Assembly (NCBI RefSeq): GCF_900142845.1
Contig: NZ_FSRU01000002.1
Coordinates: forward strand, 1,426,001-1,490,000
Source of the DNA: Paraburkholderia phenazinium
GTDB taxonomy: Bacteria; Pseudomonadota; Gammaproteobacteria; Burkholderiales; Burkholderiaceae
DNA length: 64,000 nt
Direction: 5' to 3'
Shown here: one piece after another, positions 49,293 through 58,763 of the stretch
Layout: every line of letters begins with the position of its first letter
Numbering within the stretch: position 1 is the first letter of the stretch
Made by a program: the position numbers and the translations under genes
Notes under the pieces: model-generated
What the model was told of the DNA's origin: nothing
Databases searched by the model: none
Seen by the model: the letters and a program-made list of their open reading frames with translations, nothing else

Positions 49293-50066
49293 TCAGAGGC
49301 TCAGCCAGTCGAAGCCCTCATCCTGCGAAGCCACCACAACCTCGGTGGCCGCTGTCCCCAGCACGCCGGCCATCGCCGCCCGCGCGAGTTCCGGCGAATT
49401 GTTCTGCTGGCTCAGATGCGCCGCAACCAGATGACGCAAGCGCGAGCGATCGAGCGAGGCGAGGATTTCCGCGGCCGCTTCGTTGTTCAGGTGACCATGA
49501 TTGCCGCCGATACGCGCCTTCAGCGATTGCGGGTAACGGCTCGCCGCCAGCATCCGCACGTCGTGATTGCATTCGAGCACCAGCGCGTCGCAGCCGCTCA
49601 GCACGGCGCTGATGTGCGGCGTGGAGGTGCCGACGTCGGTCAGCACGCCGAGGCGCCCTGCACCATCCGACAGCACATACTGCAAGGGCTCGCGTGCATC
49701 GTGAGGAACGGTGTAGGGCAACACGCTGACGTCGCCAATGGCGACCGCCTCGTCACCCCAAAGCACATGCAGGTCGACATCGGCCTCGTCGGCGCCCACC
49801 GCGCGCGCGGTGCCCCAACTCATGTACAGAGGAATCGACCACTTGCGCGCCAGCGTCAAGGCGCTGCCGATGTGGTCGCTGTGTTCGTGGGTGATGAGAA
49901 TGGCGTCGAGAGCCTCGACGCCCGAGCCGAGACGCGCCAGACGGCGCTCGACTTCCTTCGCCGAGAAGCCGCAGTCGAGCAATACGCGCGTGGCGGTCGC
50001 GCCGCTTTGCACTTCAACGAGCAAAGCATTGCCTTCACTGCCGCTTCCCAGGCTGGCGAACCTCAC
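49293..50066 (-). CDS. MBL-fold metallohydrolase (YycJ/WalJ-like)
   Basis: A 257-residue metallo-beta-lactamase-fold protein. Metal motifs are LITHEHSDHIGSALTLARKW (HxHxDH, residues ~58-77), LECNHDVRML and GGNHGHLNNEAAAEIL; it begins MRFASLGSGSEGNALLVE, the standard YycJ opening. Family members are thought to process nucleic-acid ends, but the function is not settled. The start codon is GTG (50064-50066), 8 bases after the bamC stop, so the two are probably one transcript. Confidence 0.88.
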   Translation of the reverse strand: MRFASLGSGSEGNALLVEVQSGATATRVLLDCGFSAKEVERRLARLGSGVEALDAILITHEHSDHIGSALTLARKWSIPLYMSWGTARAVGADEADVDLHVLWGDEAVAIGDVSVLPYTVPHDAREPLQYVLSDGAGRLGVLTDVGTSTPHISAVLSGCDALVLECNHDVRMLAASRYPQSLKARIGGNHGHLNNEAAAEILASLDRSRLRHLVAAHLSQQNNSPELARAAMAGVLGTAATEVVVASQDEGFDWLSL

Positions 50067-50074
50067 GGTCCGCC

Positions 50075-51211
50075 TTAGTTCAGTTGCGCGTGCAACAGCG
50101 AAACGATGTGCTGCGCATCCGACGAGGTATCCACCTGTCCGTTGGCGTCGACCACCGCCACCTGGGTCAGCGTGTCACCCTTCGGACGCACGTTCACGAG
50201 GAACTCCTGCGCCGGCTTCTTCGAGTTGCCGCTGTAGAACAGCTTGCCCAACAGGCCTTCCTTCTTCAGCTCCTGCATCGAATCCGCGTAACGCACGTAG
50301 TAGATGCCCTTCTCGCGATCGCGGTTGTCGACGGCGAAGTTGGTGCGGTCGAGCGCGAGGCCCACACGCAGCCAGGCGCGGTCGAACGACTCCTGCAGGT
50401 CGAGCGTGGCGGCGCCGCCGGCCACATCGACCGTGACCGGTGCCGTTGCCGGACGGGCGTCGGTGATCAGTTGCTTCGACTGCGCGTCGGTCAGGCCGAA
50501 CTTCTGCATCAGCTTGTCAAGGAACAGGGCTTCCAGCGCCGGATCGCGCGGACGCTCCACCCAGCGCGACGAGGTCTTGTCCTGACCGGTCAGCATTTCT
50601 TCCATCGCGCTATGCGTGATGGAAATGTCGGTGGCCTCGTTCGGGCCGCGCGAGACCAAGGTGCGGAAACTGTCGCGGGTGCCCGACGAATAGGCGAAAT
50701 CGACTACCTTGCCGATGGTGCGGCGGAACCAGTCGTCCGGAATATTGGCGCGGTTCTCGGCCCAGTCGGTCGTCATGATGCCGGTGGCCGGCGCATCGGT
50801 CTTCAGGGCAAAGCCGTTTTCCTGCCAGAATTCCTGCAACTGCGGCCACAACTGTTCGGGCGTGCGGCCGTCGACCACCAGCCAGCGATGATCGCCGTCG
50901 CGTTCGATGTGCATGCCGAGCGGATCTTGCGCATTCGGCACGCCTTCGGTCGCGTTGCCGGCAGCCGTCACCGCGCGCGTCGGCGCGCCGCCAAGGGCCA
51001 GGTTGGCCGGCGGCGCCACGTATTTCTCCTGGGTCTGCGTGGTCTGCAGGTCGCTAGGGACGTTCAGTGGCGGCGCAATGCTCGTGGCCTTGTAATTGAC
51101 GCGATCGGAGGCAAACCAGTCGTTCAGCGTGTCACAGCCGGCGAGCGTCACCAGGGCAAGCGCCAGCGCCGCCATGCGGGTTGCGTGGAGGGGAAGTGCG
51201 GAACGTTTCAT
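50075..51211 (-). CDS. bamC: Outer-membrane assembly lipoprotein BamC
   Basis: A 378-residue BamC (NlpB) lipoprotein. The lipobox is ALALVTLAGCDTLN (Cys ~26). A flexible N-terminal segment (IAPPLNVPSDLQTTQTQEKY) that lies on BamD in E. coli is followed by two helix-grip domains (LVVDGRTPEQLWPQLQEFWQ and ESFDRAWLRVGLALDRTNF). The start at MKRSALPLHATRM is chosen over the longer frame. It follows dapA, as in other proteobacteria. Confidence 0.93.
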   Translation of the reverse strand: MKRSALPLHATRMAALALALVTLAGCDTLNDWFASDRVNYKATSIAPPLNVPSDLQTTQTQEKYVAPPANLALGGAPTRAVTAAGNATEGVPNAQDPLGMHIERDGDHRWLVVDGRTPEQLWPQLQEFWQENGFALKTDAPATGIMTTDWAENRANIPDDWFRRTIGKVVDFAYSSGTRDSFRTLVSRGPNEATDISITHSAMEEMLTGQDKTSSRWVERPRDPALEALFLDKLMQKFGLTDAQSKQLITDARPATAPVTVDVAGGAATLDLQESFDRAWLRVGLALDRTNFAVDNRDREKGIYYVRYADSMQELKKEGLLGKLFYSGNSKKPAQEFLVNVRPKGDTLTQVAVVDANGQVDTSSDAQHIVSLLHAQLN

Positions 51212-51322
51212 GAGGTCCTTCGTGAAGCTGGAACGCGGTGCCTGGTTCAATGCCGGGAACGCGGGCGATATCGACGTCGGTTAAGGAAATGCCGGTGACG
51301 GGCTGCTCAGTGCCGAAACCAC

Positions 51323-52243
51323 TCAGCCAAGCAGACCCGCTTCGCGCAGCGCCGCACGCACCACTTCGTGGTAGCGCGCATCGAGCGGGGTGAGCGGCAG
51401 GCGAATACCGCCTTGCACGCGCCCCAGTTGCTGCAATGCCCACTTCGCGGGAATCGGGTTCGATTCGATGAAGAGGTTTTTATGCAGCGACAGGAGTTTC
51501 AGGTGAATCTCACGCGCGGTTTTCGCGTCGGCCGCCAACGCGGCCTTGCACAACTCGCTCATATCGCGCGGCGCAACGTTCGCGGTCACCGAAATATTGC
51601 CGTGGCCACCCAGCAGCATCAAGGCGATTGCAGTCGGATCGTCGCCGCTGTAAATGCCGAAGTGCGCCGGTGCCGATTTGATCAGGTGCGCCGCGCGATC
51701 AATATTGCCCGTCGCTTCCTTCACGCCCACGATGCCCGGCACCTGCGCGCAACGCAGGATCGTTTCGTTGGACATATCCGCGACCGTACGGCCAGGGACG
51801 TTATACAGGATCACCGGCAGGTCGACCGTTTCCGCGATCTTGGCGAAATGGCGGTAGATGCCTTCCTGGGTCGGCTTGTTGTAGTACGGCACCACTTGCA
51901 GGGTCGCATCCGCGCCCACGGCCTTGGCCTGCTGGGTCAGCTCGATCGCCTCGGTGGTGGAGTTGCCGCCCGAACCGGCGATCACCGGAATCCGGCCCGC
52001 CGTGTGTTCGACGGCGGTCTTGACCATCAGCACATGTTCTTCCACCGACAGCGTAGCCGATTCGCCGCTCGTGCCGACCACGACGAGTGCGTTCGTGCCC
52101 TCTTCGATATGCCAGTCGATCAGTTTGCGGAACGCCGGCAGGTCGAGGCTGCCGTCTTCGAGCATCGGGGTGATGATGGCAGGAATGCTGCCGCGAATCT
52201 GAGGACCGTCGCCGAGGTTGCCGCTGTGAGTGCCGTTAGCCAT
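51323..52243 (-). CDS. dapA: 4-hydroxy-tetrahydrodipicolinate synthase
   Basis: A 306-residue (beta/alpha)8 aldolase-type enzyme that condenses pyruvate and aspartate semialdehyde in lysine and diaminopimelate synthesis. The Schiff-base lysine is in [11 protein letters not shown], the conserved Tyr in [14 protein letters not shown], and the TTE-type opening is [14 protein letters not shown]. The start is [12 protein letters not shown]. It is followed by bamC after ~110 bases. Confidence 0.97.
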   Translation of the reverse strand: MANGTHSGNLGDGPQIRGSIPAIITPMLEDGSLDLPAFRKLIDWHIEEGTNALVVVGTSGESATLSVEEHVLMVKTAVEHTAGRIPVIAGSGGNSTTEAIELTQQAKAVGADATLQVVPYYNKPTQEGIYRHFAKIAETVDLPVILYNVPGRTVADMSNETILRCAQVPGIVGVKEATGNIDRAAHLIKSAPAHFGIYSGDDPTAIALMLLGGHGNISVTANVAPRDMSELCKAALAADAKTAREIHLKLLSLHKNLFIESNPIPAKWALQQLGRVQGGIRLPLTPLDARYHEVVRAALREAGLLG

Positions 52244-52285
52244 GAAACGCCATGAATTTAATCAGTAAACCGCGATTGTAGCGGA

Positions 52286-52915
52286 TTAGCCAGCCAGTTC
52301 GTAACAAGGCGGGGGTAGGCCCTGGGTGTCGCCCTGCCTGTCAGCCTGTGTGCCGTCGAAGGCTGGCTCCGCCTCCAGAACTGCGCAGATCCGCTGGACG
52401 TAAGCCGGACGCGGCTGCGCGAGAAAACCATCTTGAAACGCGACCACCCGCAAGCGCGGACGGACAACGTCGAGCAACTCGCCCGGCCTCAACAGGAAGG
52501 CCGGATTGGACGGCTTGCCGACGCTCTGGTTGCCGTGCGCGAAGGTCTCGTAAATCAGCGCACCGCCGGGCGCAAGCGCCGCAAGCAGGTGTGGAAACAA
52601 CGGGCGATGCAGGTAGTTCGTCACCACCACCGCAGCGAATTTCGCGCTGTCAGGCAGCGGCCAGGACGCGCCTTCGAGGTCGGCTGCGAGCGTCGTAATC
52701 AGCGGCTCGTCGCGCATGGCGGCGAGCGCTGCCGCATCGCGATCGAGCGCGCTGACCGGATGACCGCGGCCAGCGAACCAGCGCGCGTGCCGCCCTGCCC
52801 CCGACGCGACATCGAGCACGGCGCCGCCGGGCGCCACGAGGTGCGTCCAGTGACGCACCCAGCGCGACGGCTCGCCGAGCGGCGCGTGAGAAACGGTGAT
52901 AGCGGGTTCGCTCAT
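52286..52915 (-). CDS. Class I SAM-dependent methyltransferase
   Basis: A 209-residue methyltransferase. The SAM motif I is GAVLDVASGAGRHARWFA (residues ~29-46), motif II-like VSALDRDAAALAAMRDEP and a FAAVVVTNYLHRPLFPHLLA core follow. The substrate is unknown; similarity is to TehB-like small-molecule methyltransferases. The start at MSEPAITVSHAPLG (complement at 52913-52915) is used instead of the 31-codon extension. It lies between trpS and dapA. Confidence 0.85.
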   Translation of the reverse strand: MSEPAITVSHAPLGEPSRWVRHWTHLVAPGGAVLDVASGAGRHARWFAGRGHPVSALDRDAAALAAMRDEPLITTLAADLEGASWPLPDSAKFAAVVVTNYLHRPLFPHLLAALAPGGALIYETFAHGNQSVGKPSNPAFLLRPGELLDVVRPRLRVVAFQDGFLAQPRPAYVQRICAVLEAEPAFDGTQADRQGDTQGLPPPCYELAG

Positions 52916-52973
52916 GACCTGCAAAAAGCGCTGCGCGCAGTAGGTGCCAGACGCCTCGAGGACGTCAACAACC

Positions 52974-54176
52974 TCAATTGTACGAGAGGCCCATTGCCTC
53001 ACGCACATCGCGCATCGTTTCGGTGGCGAACTTGCGAGCCTTGTCGCAGCCGTCGGCGGCGATGGCGCGCAGCAGCGACGGGTCGTCCATGTACTTCTGG
53101 GCGCGCTCGAGCATCGGCTGCTGCTCGCGCAGGATGCCTTCGATCACCGGCTGCTTGCAGTCCAGACAGCCAATCCCGGCTGAACGGCAGCCCTTTTGCA
53201 CCCACTCGTGGGTGGTTTCGTCCGTGTAGACCTGGTGCAGTTGCCACACCGGGCACTTGTCCGGATCGCCCGGGTCGGTGCGGCGCACGCGCGCCGGGTC
53301 GGTGGGCATGGTGCGGACTTTCTTCGCGATGGTCTCGGCGTCTTCGCGCAGACCGATCGTGTTGCCGTAAGACTTCGACATTTTCTGCCCGTCGAGGCCC
53401 GGCATGCGCGACGCTTCCGTCAGCATGGCTTGCGGTTCGACGAGAATGATCTTGCGCGAGCCTTCGAGGTAGCCGAAAAGACGCTCACGATCGTTCAGCG
53501 ACAGGCTTTGCGACTCCTGCAGCATCGCACGCGCCTGTTCGAGGGCTTCGTCGTCGCCTTCCTGCTGATAGGCGTTACGCAGCTCGTGATAGAGCTTCGA
53601 GCGCTTGCCGCCCAGCTTCTTCGCCGCTTCGTTGGCCTTCTCTTCGAAGCCCGGTTCGCGGCCGTACAGGTAGTTGAAGCGGCGCGCGATTTCACGCGTC
53701 ATTTCGACGTGCGGCACCTGGTCTTCGCCGACCGGCACGAGCGAGCCGCGATACAGCAGAATGTCCGCCGCCATCAGCACCGGGTAGCCGAGGAAGCCGT
53801 AGGTGGACAGGTCCTTGTCCTTCAGCTTTTCCATCTGCTCCTTGTAGGTCGGCACGCGTTCGAGCCAGCCGAGCGGCGTGCTCATGCCGAGCAGCAAGGC
53901 CAGTTCGGCATGCTCGGGCACCTTGCTCTGGATGAACAGCGTGGCCTGGGCCGGATCGATACCCGAGGCGAGCCAGTCGATCAGCACTTCCCAGACGTTC
54001 TTTTCGATGACTTCGGGCGTTTCGTAGTGCGTCGTGAGCGCGTGCCAGTCGACCACGCAGAAAAAGCACGGATATTCGGACTGCAGCCGGACCCAGTTTT
54101 TCAGCACACCGTGATAGTGGCCGAGGTGCAGGGAGCCGGTAGGCCGCATGCCGGAGAAAATACGGTCAGGGAACAT
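52974..54176 (-). CDS. trpS: Tryptophanyl-tRNA synthetase
   Basis: A 400-residue class I synthetase. The HIGH-type motif is PTGSLHLGHYHG (17-20) and the KMSKS loop GLDGQKMSKSYGNTIG is near residue 265. The length exceeds the ~330 of E. coli TrpS because of a charged helical insertion (about residues 175-230, KLGGKRSKLYHELRNAYQ and nearby) before the KMSKS region. This longer form is known in beta-proteobacteria. It is directly downstream of the site-2 protease gene (4-base gap). Confidence 0.96.
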   Translation of the reverse strand: MFPDRIFSGMRPTGSLHLGHYHGVLKNWVRLQSEYPCFFCVVDWHALTTHYETPEVIEKNVWEVLIDWLASGIDPAQATLFIQSKVPEHAELALLLGMSTPLGWLERVPTYKEQMEKLKDKDLSTYGFLGYPVLMAADILLYRGSLVPVGEDQVPHVEMTREIARRFNYLYGREPGFEEKANEAAKKLGGKRSKLYHELRNAYQQEGDDEALEQARAMLQESQSLSLNDRERLFGYLEGSRKIILVEPQAMLTEASRMPGLDGQKMSKSYGNTIGLREDAETIAKKVRTMPTDPARVRRTDPGDPDKCPVWQLHQVYTDETTHEWVQKGCRSAGIGCLDCKQPVIEGILREQQPMLERAQKYMDDPSLLRAIAADGCDKARKFATETMRDVREAMGLSYN

Positions 54177-54180
54177 GGTT

Positions 54181-54846
54181 TTATTGAAAGAGCGAAGCGA
54201 TAGGGGTCAGGATGGCGGTCACGGCGTCGTAGCCCAGGCTGACCAGCGGTCTCAGCCAGAAGCGGGTCAGGAGGCCGCTCACCACCAGCGCCATCACGAT
54301 GAAGAAACCATACGGCTCGAGGCGCGCCAGCGCAATGGCCGGGCGCGGCGGCAGCAGCGCGGTCAGGACACGACCGCCGTCGAGCGGTGGCAGCGGAAAC
54401 AGGTTGATCACGCCCAGCACCAGATTGACGCCGACACCGGCCGCCGCCATGCGCGTGAAAAACGGTTCGTCGACGCCGGCCACGCCGAGCGCCACGGCGA
54501 ACACGCCCCACACCAGCGCCTGCACGAAATTGCACAGCGGCCCGGCCAGCGCGACCCACAGGCTGCCCCAGCGCGGATTGCGCAGATTGCCGAACGCCAC
54601 CGGCACCGGCTTGGCGTAACCGAACATGAACGCCCCGCTGGTGGCGAAGTACAGCAGGAGCGGAATCGCGATGGTCCCGAGCGGGTCGATGTGACGCATC
54701 GGGTTGAATGAAACGCGGCCGAGTGCGTAAGCGGTGTTGTCGCCCAACAGGCGCGCGACGTAGCCGTGGGCGGCTTCGTGCAGCGTAATGGCGAAAATCA
54801 CCGGCAAGGCGTAGACCGCGACGGTCTGTATCAGGGAGGAGTCCAT
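54181..54846 (-). CDS. Site-2 protease family (M50) membrane metalloprotease
   Basis: A 221-residue polytopic protein. The zinc motif is FAITLHEAAHGYVARLLG (HExxH, residues ~22-26), and the third ligand is in NLFPLPPLDGGRVLTALL. About six hydrophobic segments are visible. M50 proteases cleave substrates inside the membrane; the substrate is unknown. It is only 4 bases upstream of trpS, so the two are almost certainly co-transcribed. Confidence 0.9.
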   Translation of the reverse strand: MDSSLIQTVAVYALPVIFAITLHEAAHGYVARLLGDNTAYALGRVSFNPMRHIDPLGTIAIPLLLYFATSGAFMFGYAKPVPVAFGNLRNPRWGSLWVALAGPLCNFVQALVWGVFAVALGVAGVDEPFFTRMAAAGVGVNLVLGVINLFPLPPLDGGRVLTALLPPRPAIALARLEPYGFFIVMALVVSGLLTRFWLRPLVSLGYDAVTAILTPIASLFQ

Positions 54847-54932
54847 AGCCGGCTATTGTAACAACGCCATGGCGTGCGTCTGTCCGCTTTCGCTCATGCA
54901 GGCAATCGTGCGGCAGGCGACGGTGCGATCGC

Positions 54933-55568
54933 TCATGCCGGCTGTTCGAGGCCAAAGGGCGCCAGGCTGCCGCGCCCTGCCCGCACCAGCACCGGTTCCG
55001 CCCCGGTCAGATCGACGATGGTGGACGGCTCGCATGGGCACGGGCCACCGTCGATCACCAGATCGAGCTGTTTCTCGAGGCGCGCGCGGATCTCCTCGGC
55101 ATCGTTCAGCGGCTGGGTCTCGCCCGGCATGATCAGGGTCGTGCCGAGCAGCGGCTGGCCGAGTTCTTCAAGAATCGCCAGCGTGATCGCGTGATCCGGC
55201 ACCCGCAGCCCGATGGTCTTGCGCGACGGATGCGACAGCCGCCGCGGCACTTCTTTGGTGGCTTCGAGCACGAACACGTATGGCCCCGGCGTGACCGATC
55301 TGATCAAGCGGTATTGGCGGTTATCCACCATCGCGAAATTGGCGAGCTCCGACAGGTCGCGGACCAGCAGCGACAGCAACTGACGCTCGTCGAGACCGCG
55401 AATCCGCCGTAGGCGCTCCACGGCGGTCTTGTCGTCGAGGTGGCAGGCGAGCGCGTAGCTCGAATCGGTCGGCAAGGCAACCACGCCGCCGTCGTTGATG
55501 ATCTGCACTGCCTGTTTGATCAGGCGCGGCTGCGGATTGTCGGGATGGAGCCGAAAGAATTGGGACAT
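54933..55568 (-). CDS. Sua5/YciO/YrdC family protein (L-threonylcarbamoyl-AMP synthase-like)
   Basis: A 211-residue YrdC-domain protein (SUA5 family). It starts MSQFFRLHPDNPQPRLIKQA; the nucleotide-binding core is GGVVALPTDSSYALAC and RKTIGLRVPDHAITLAILEE, with LSNFAMVDNRQYRL-type middle segments. It is closer to YciO than to TsaC/YrdC in layout, so a role in t6A tRNA synthesis is possible but unproven. It follows the PHP phosphoesterase on the same strand. Confidence 0.88.
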   Translation of the reverse strand: MSQFFRLHPDNPQPRLIKQAVQIINDGGVVALPTDSSYALACHLDDKTAVERLRRIRGLDERQLLSLLVRDLSELANFAMVDNRQYRLIRSVTPGPYVFVLEATKEVPRRLSHPSRKTIGLRVPDHAITLAILEELGQPLLGTTLIMPGETQPLNDAEEIRARLEKQLDLVIDGGPCPCEPSTIVDLTGAEPVLVRAGRGSLAPFGLEQPA

Positions 55569-55686
55569 GGTAGCTATCGTGAGAATCGGACCGGCCAAAG
55601 GCGCTCTGACAGCGCGCTCATCAAAGCCGACACCTCCTGCTTGCGCGGCGCACGCGCAAGGCGTGCCGCCGCAGTACCGCGCACAG

Positions 55687-56517
55687 TTAAAGCCAGCGTT
55701 GCCAGACGGGTGTCAGGTCGGACGGCAACTGCGGCAGACTGCCCAGTTCGACCCGGCCCTCGCCCGCCGCGTGGAAATCGGAGCCGCGCGAGGCTTCGAA
55801 ACCGAAGCGGCGCGCGACCTCTGCATATTCGCGATATTGGTCCGGCGTATGACTGCCGGTCACGACTTCGATCGCCTTACCGCCGAGATCGATAAACTCG
55901 CCGAACAGCGCATCGAATTCGAGCTGGGTGTACTCGTAGCGACCCGGATGCGCGATCACGGCCTCACCGCCGGCCGTCTGGATCCAGCGAACCGCATCGG
56001 CCAGTTTCGACCAGCGGTGGGCGATATAGCCCGGCTTGCCGTCGCCGAGGAAGCGCGTGAACGCGTCCTGGGTCGATTTCGCGTAACCGCTGTCCACCAT
56101 GAAGCGCGCGAAGTGAGTGCGCGACATCATGTCGGGATTGGAGACGTACTTCAGCGCGCCCTCGTAGGCGTTCGGGACGCCCAGCGTGGCGAGTTGCTCG
56201 CCGATCGCCTCGGCACGTGCGGCGCGGCCGTTACGGGTGCGCGCAAGGCCGTCTATCAGCGTCTGGTTGGTCGGATCGACATGCAGGCCGACAATGTGCA
56301 CCGTGCGCGAAGCCCACGTCACCGAAATCTCCACCCCGCTCAGATAGCGCATGCCGAGTTCCTCGGCGACTGCGCGCGCTTCCAGCTGGCCGCCCACTTC
56401 GTCGTGGTCGGTGAGCGCCCACAAGGTGACGCCGCCGGCGTGCGCGCGGCGCGCGACGTCGGCGGGGGCAAACTGGCCGTCGGAAACGGTGGAGTGACAG
56501 TGGAGGTCGGCGTTCAT
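55687..56517 (-). CDS. PHP-domain phosphoesterase (RNase AM / YciV-like)
   Basis: A 276-residue PHP-fold metalloenzyme. The four PHP motifs are present: NADLHCHSTVSDGQFAPADV (I), ALTDHDEVGG (II), EAVIAHPGRYEYTQ (III) and ASRGSDFHAAGEGR (IV). E. coli YciV (RNase AM) is a 5'-3' exonuclease and 3',5'-bisphosphate nucleotidase that matures rRNA; the same function is inferred. Its usual neighbour YciO is directly downstream here, matching the trp-region pair yciV-yciO. Confidence 0.9.
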   Translation of the reverse strand: MNADLHCHSTVSDGQFAPADVARRAHAGGVTLWALTDHDEVGGQLEARAVAEELGMRYLSGVEISVTWASRTVHIVGLHVDPTNQTLIDGLARTRNGRAARAEAIGEQLATLGVPNAYEGALKYVSNPDMMSRTHFARFMVDSGYAKSTQDAFTRFLGDGKPGYIAHRWSKLADAVRWIQTAGGEAVIAHPGRYEYTQLEFDALFGEFIDLGGKAIEVVTGSHTPDQYREYAEVARRFGFEASRGSDFHAAGEGRVELGSLPQLPSDLTPVWQRWL

Positions 56518-56623
56518 CTGTGTCTTAAGAAGGTTCTGCGTTCATTTTACTGCAACGCAGTAAGCCCAGCAGACGATTCGATGACGCGCAATCCTTTGCG
56601 GGATATTCGGTCAGGTAAAAATA

Positions 56624-57508
56624 TTATGCGCAAAATCCCTCGATCAGCGCAGCAACCTGCTCCGGCTGATCGTGGTGGACCATGTGACCCGCGCCCTCGA
56701 TGATCTTTTCGCGCCAGTTGGGAAACGCGCTGAAACGCGCCTTGAACTCGTCGAGCGGCACGTCGCCGGCAATCTGTGCGAGGGTCGGCGAGCCGGCGGC
56801 CTCGACGTGCAGCACCTTGGCGCGAACGTTAGCCCAGACCGCCATGATTTCGTCGAGGCGATACAGGAGCGGGCTGCGCAGCTTGTGCGCCGGATCCGCC
56901 TGCAACATGAAGCCGCCCGCGCCGTCCGGTTTCGACCAGTGCTCGGCCAGAAAGCGTGCGCGCTGCGGCGCGAGGCGCGGGTTGGTCTTCGTCAGACGCG
57001 CCGCGACCTCGTCGAGCGAGGCGTACCGCTTCAATTGCGGCGGCTCGCGCAATTCGTCGAGCCAGCTACGCAAACGCTTTGGCGACTGGCTGGCCTTCGC
57101 CGCCGCGAGGCCGAAGCCTTCCAGGTCCACCACCCGCCGGACCCGCTCCGGGCGCGCCCCGGCATAGAGGCAAACCACGTTCGCGCCCATGCTGTGCCCC
57201 ACCAGGTTCACTTCGCCGGACGGCGCGTAGTGGTCGAGCAGCGCGTCGAGATCCGCCACGTAGTCCTGAAACCAGTAGCTGCCGCCGCCGCGCTCCGCCA
57301 CCGGCCAGTCGGACAGGCCAAAGCCCCGGGCGTCCGGTGCGATCACCTGCCAGTCGCCGCCGAGCGCGTCCACCACGAACTGGAACGACGCCGCGACGTC
57401 CATCCAGCCGTGCAGCATGAACAGCGTCGGGGCGCCGGGATTGCCCCAGCGGCGCACGTGCAGACGCACGCCGCGCACGGAGATGAAGTCGGATTCGGGA
57501 GTGTTCAT
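56624..57508 (-). CDS. Alpha/beta hydrolase
   Basis: A 294-residue serine hydrolase. The nucleophile elbow is NLVGHSMGANVVCLYAGA (Ser ~102), the oxyanion region MLHGWMDVAASFQFVVDALG (HG near 34) and the terminal His in GAGHMVHHDQPEQVAALIEG. The substrate is unknown; esterases, lipases and haloalkane-type hydrolases share the layout. The start is MNTPESDFISVRGVRL. It lies upstream of the PHP gene with a ~105-base gap. Confidence 0.88.
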   Translation of the reverse strand: MNTPESDFISVRGVRLHVRRWGNPGAPTLFMLHGWMDVAASFQFVVDALGGDWQVIAPDARGFGLSDWPVAERGGGSYWFQDYVADLDALLDHYAPSGEVNLVGHSMGANVVCLYAGARPERVRRVVDLEGFGLAAAKASQSPKRLRSWLDELREPPQLKRYASLDEVAARLTKTNPRLAPQRARFLAEHWSKPDGAGGFMLQADPAHKLRSPLLYRLDEIMAVWANVRAKVLHVEAAGSPTLAQIAGDVPLDEFKARFSAFPNWREKIIEGAGHMVHHDQPEQVAALIEGFCA

Positions 57509-57661
57509 GAGCGGGCTGCGCCAGAAAAAAGAATGATCGTTCGATTATAACGAGATAGACGGCGAACGGAAGACGCGGCGCAAGTCAGCGGGAAAGCGCC
57601 GGGTGGTCGCCGGGTGGTCAAAAGTAGGTACGGGGGAAGGTACGGCCCGTCGGCGGACCGC

Positions 57662-58558
57662 TTACTCCGCGGCCGGCGGCCGCTCCTCGAGCCCCGCCAG
57701 GGCGGCCAGTTCCGCCTCGTCGAAACCGGCGTCGCGGCGCGCCTCAAAATTGAACGGGCCGCGTAATTTCGGTGCGTGATACTGGTCGGCAAGCTGAACG
57801 TAGGTGCTGTGCGGATCGAGACTGCCCTGTTCGCACAGGTGGCGAAACCAGCGGTTGCCGATCAGCACGTGGCCGATCTCGTCGCGCAGGATGACGTCGA
57901 GAATCGCCGCCGATTCGTGATCGCCCGCCTGCTGCAGCCGCGCGCGAATCGGCGGCGAGGCATCGAGGCCGCGCGCTTCGAGCGTGCGCGGCACCAGCGC
58001 CATGCGCGCCAGAACGTCGCCGCGTGTGCGCTCGCACATATCCCACAGGCCATCGTGGGCGGGAAAATCGCCGTAGGCATGACCGAATTCGGCAAGCCGG
58101 GCGACCAGCAGCGAGAAATGGTGGGCCTCTTCGGCCGCCACCTTGAGCCAGTCGGTGTAGAAGGCGGCCGGCATGCCGCCGAAGCGCCAGACGGCGTCAA
58201 GGGCGAGATTGATGGCGTTGAACTCGATGTGCGCCAGCGCGTGCAGCAGCACGGCGCGCCCCTCGGGCGATTGCATGCTGCGCCGGCCGAGCTTGCGCGG
58301 CTCGACCAGTTCGGGGCGTTCCGGCCGTCCGGGCAGGCCGGGCGGCTCATCGAGCGGCGAGGATGGCGAGCAGGCCGCGTCGCCCTGCAGCACGCTGGCG
58401 TACAGCGCCCGCACGGCGTCGGCCTTGGCGAGCGGATCGCACTGACGCAGCGCGCGCAGCGCCTCGGTGCGGGCACAGAAGGGTTCAGACGAAGGTTCAG
58501 ACAAAGGTTCAGACGATGTGCGAGGCATGTCGGAAGCAGCAGAAACGGCGGAATTCAT
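57662..58558 (-). CDS. DUF455 ferritin-like protein
   Basis: A 298-residue four-helix protein of DUF455, related to ferritin-like di-iron proteins. Candidate iron ligands are HALAHIEFNAINLALDAVWR, KVAAEEAHHFSLLVARLAEF (E-x-x-H) and VILRDEIGHVLIGNRWF. The N-terminal ~45 residues contain SEP-rich repeats encoded by a 12-bp tandem repeat at 58482-58517. The function is unknown. The start at MNSAVSAASDMP is preferred to the 33-codon upstream extension. Confidence 0.85.
   Translation of the reverse strand: MNSAVSAASDMPRTSSEPLSEPSSEPFCARTEALRALRQCDPLAKADAVRALYASVLQGDAACSPSSPLDEPPGLPGRPERPELVEPRKLGRRSMQSPEGRAVLLHALAHIEFNAINLALDAVWRFGGMPAAFYTDWLKVAAEEAHHFSLLVARLAEFGHAYGDFPAHDGLWDMCERTRGDVLARMALVPRTLEARGLDASPPIRARLQQAGDHESAAILDVILRDEIGHVLIGNRWFRHLCEQGSLDPHSTYVQLADQYHAPKLRGPFNFEARRDAGFDEAELAALAGLEERPPAAE
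58482..58517. repeat. Three 12-bp tandem repeats in the DUF455 gene
   Basis: GGTTCAGACGAA, GGTTCAGACAAA and GGTTCAGACGAT follow one another in the coding frame of the DUF455 protein and encode SEP-type repeats near its N-terminus. Confidence 0.7.
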
Positions 58559-58693
58559 CGTGGCGGACTGGCAGCGTGGCGAGACAGGAAAGCGGCTGGG
58601 AAAGGAGCGGAAACCGGCCGGAGAACGCCCGGCGACTCGCCGAGCGCCGCGGCCCAACCGGCAGCATCAGGCGGGCCCATCCGCACAACCGTT

Positions 58694-58699
58694 TACAAT
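58694..58699 (+). promoter_or_regulatory. Candidate -10 of the gamma-carbonic anhydrase gene
   Basis: TACAAT lies 64 bases upstream of the ATG at 58764, with no clear -35. Confidence 0.3.
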
Positions 58700-58763
58700 A
58701 CGCCATTCGAGCTTACGGCGCGGCCTTTGCACGGCCGTCACGCCCGCACCGACAGGACACACT

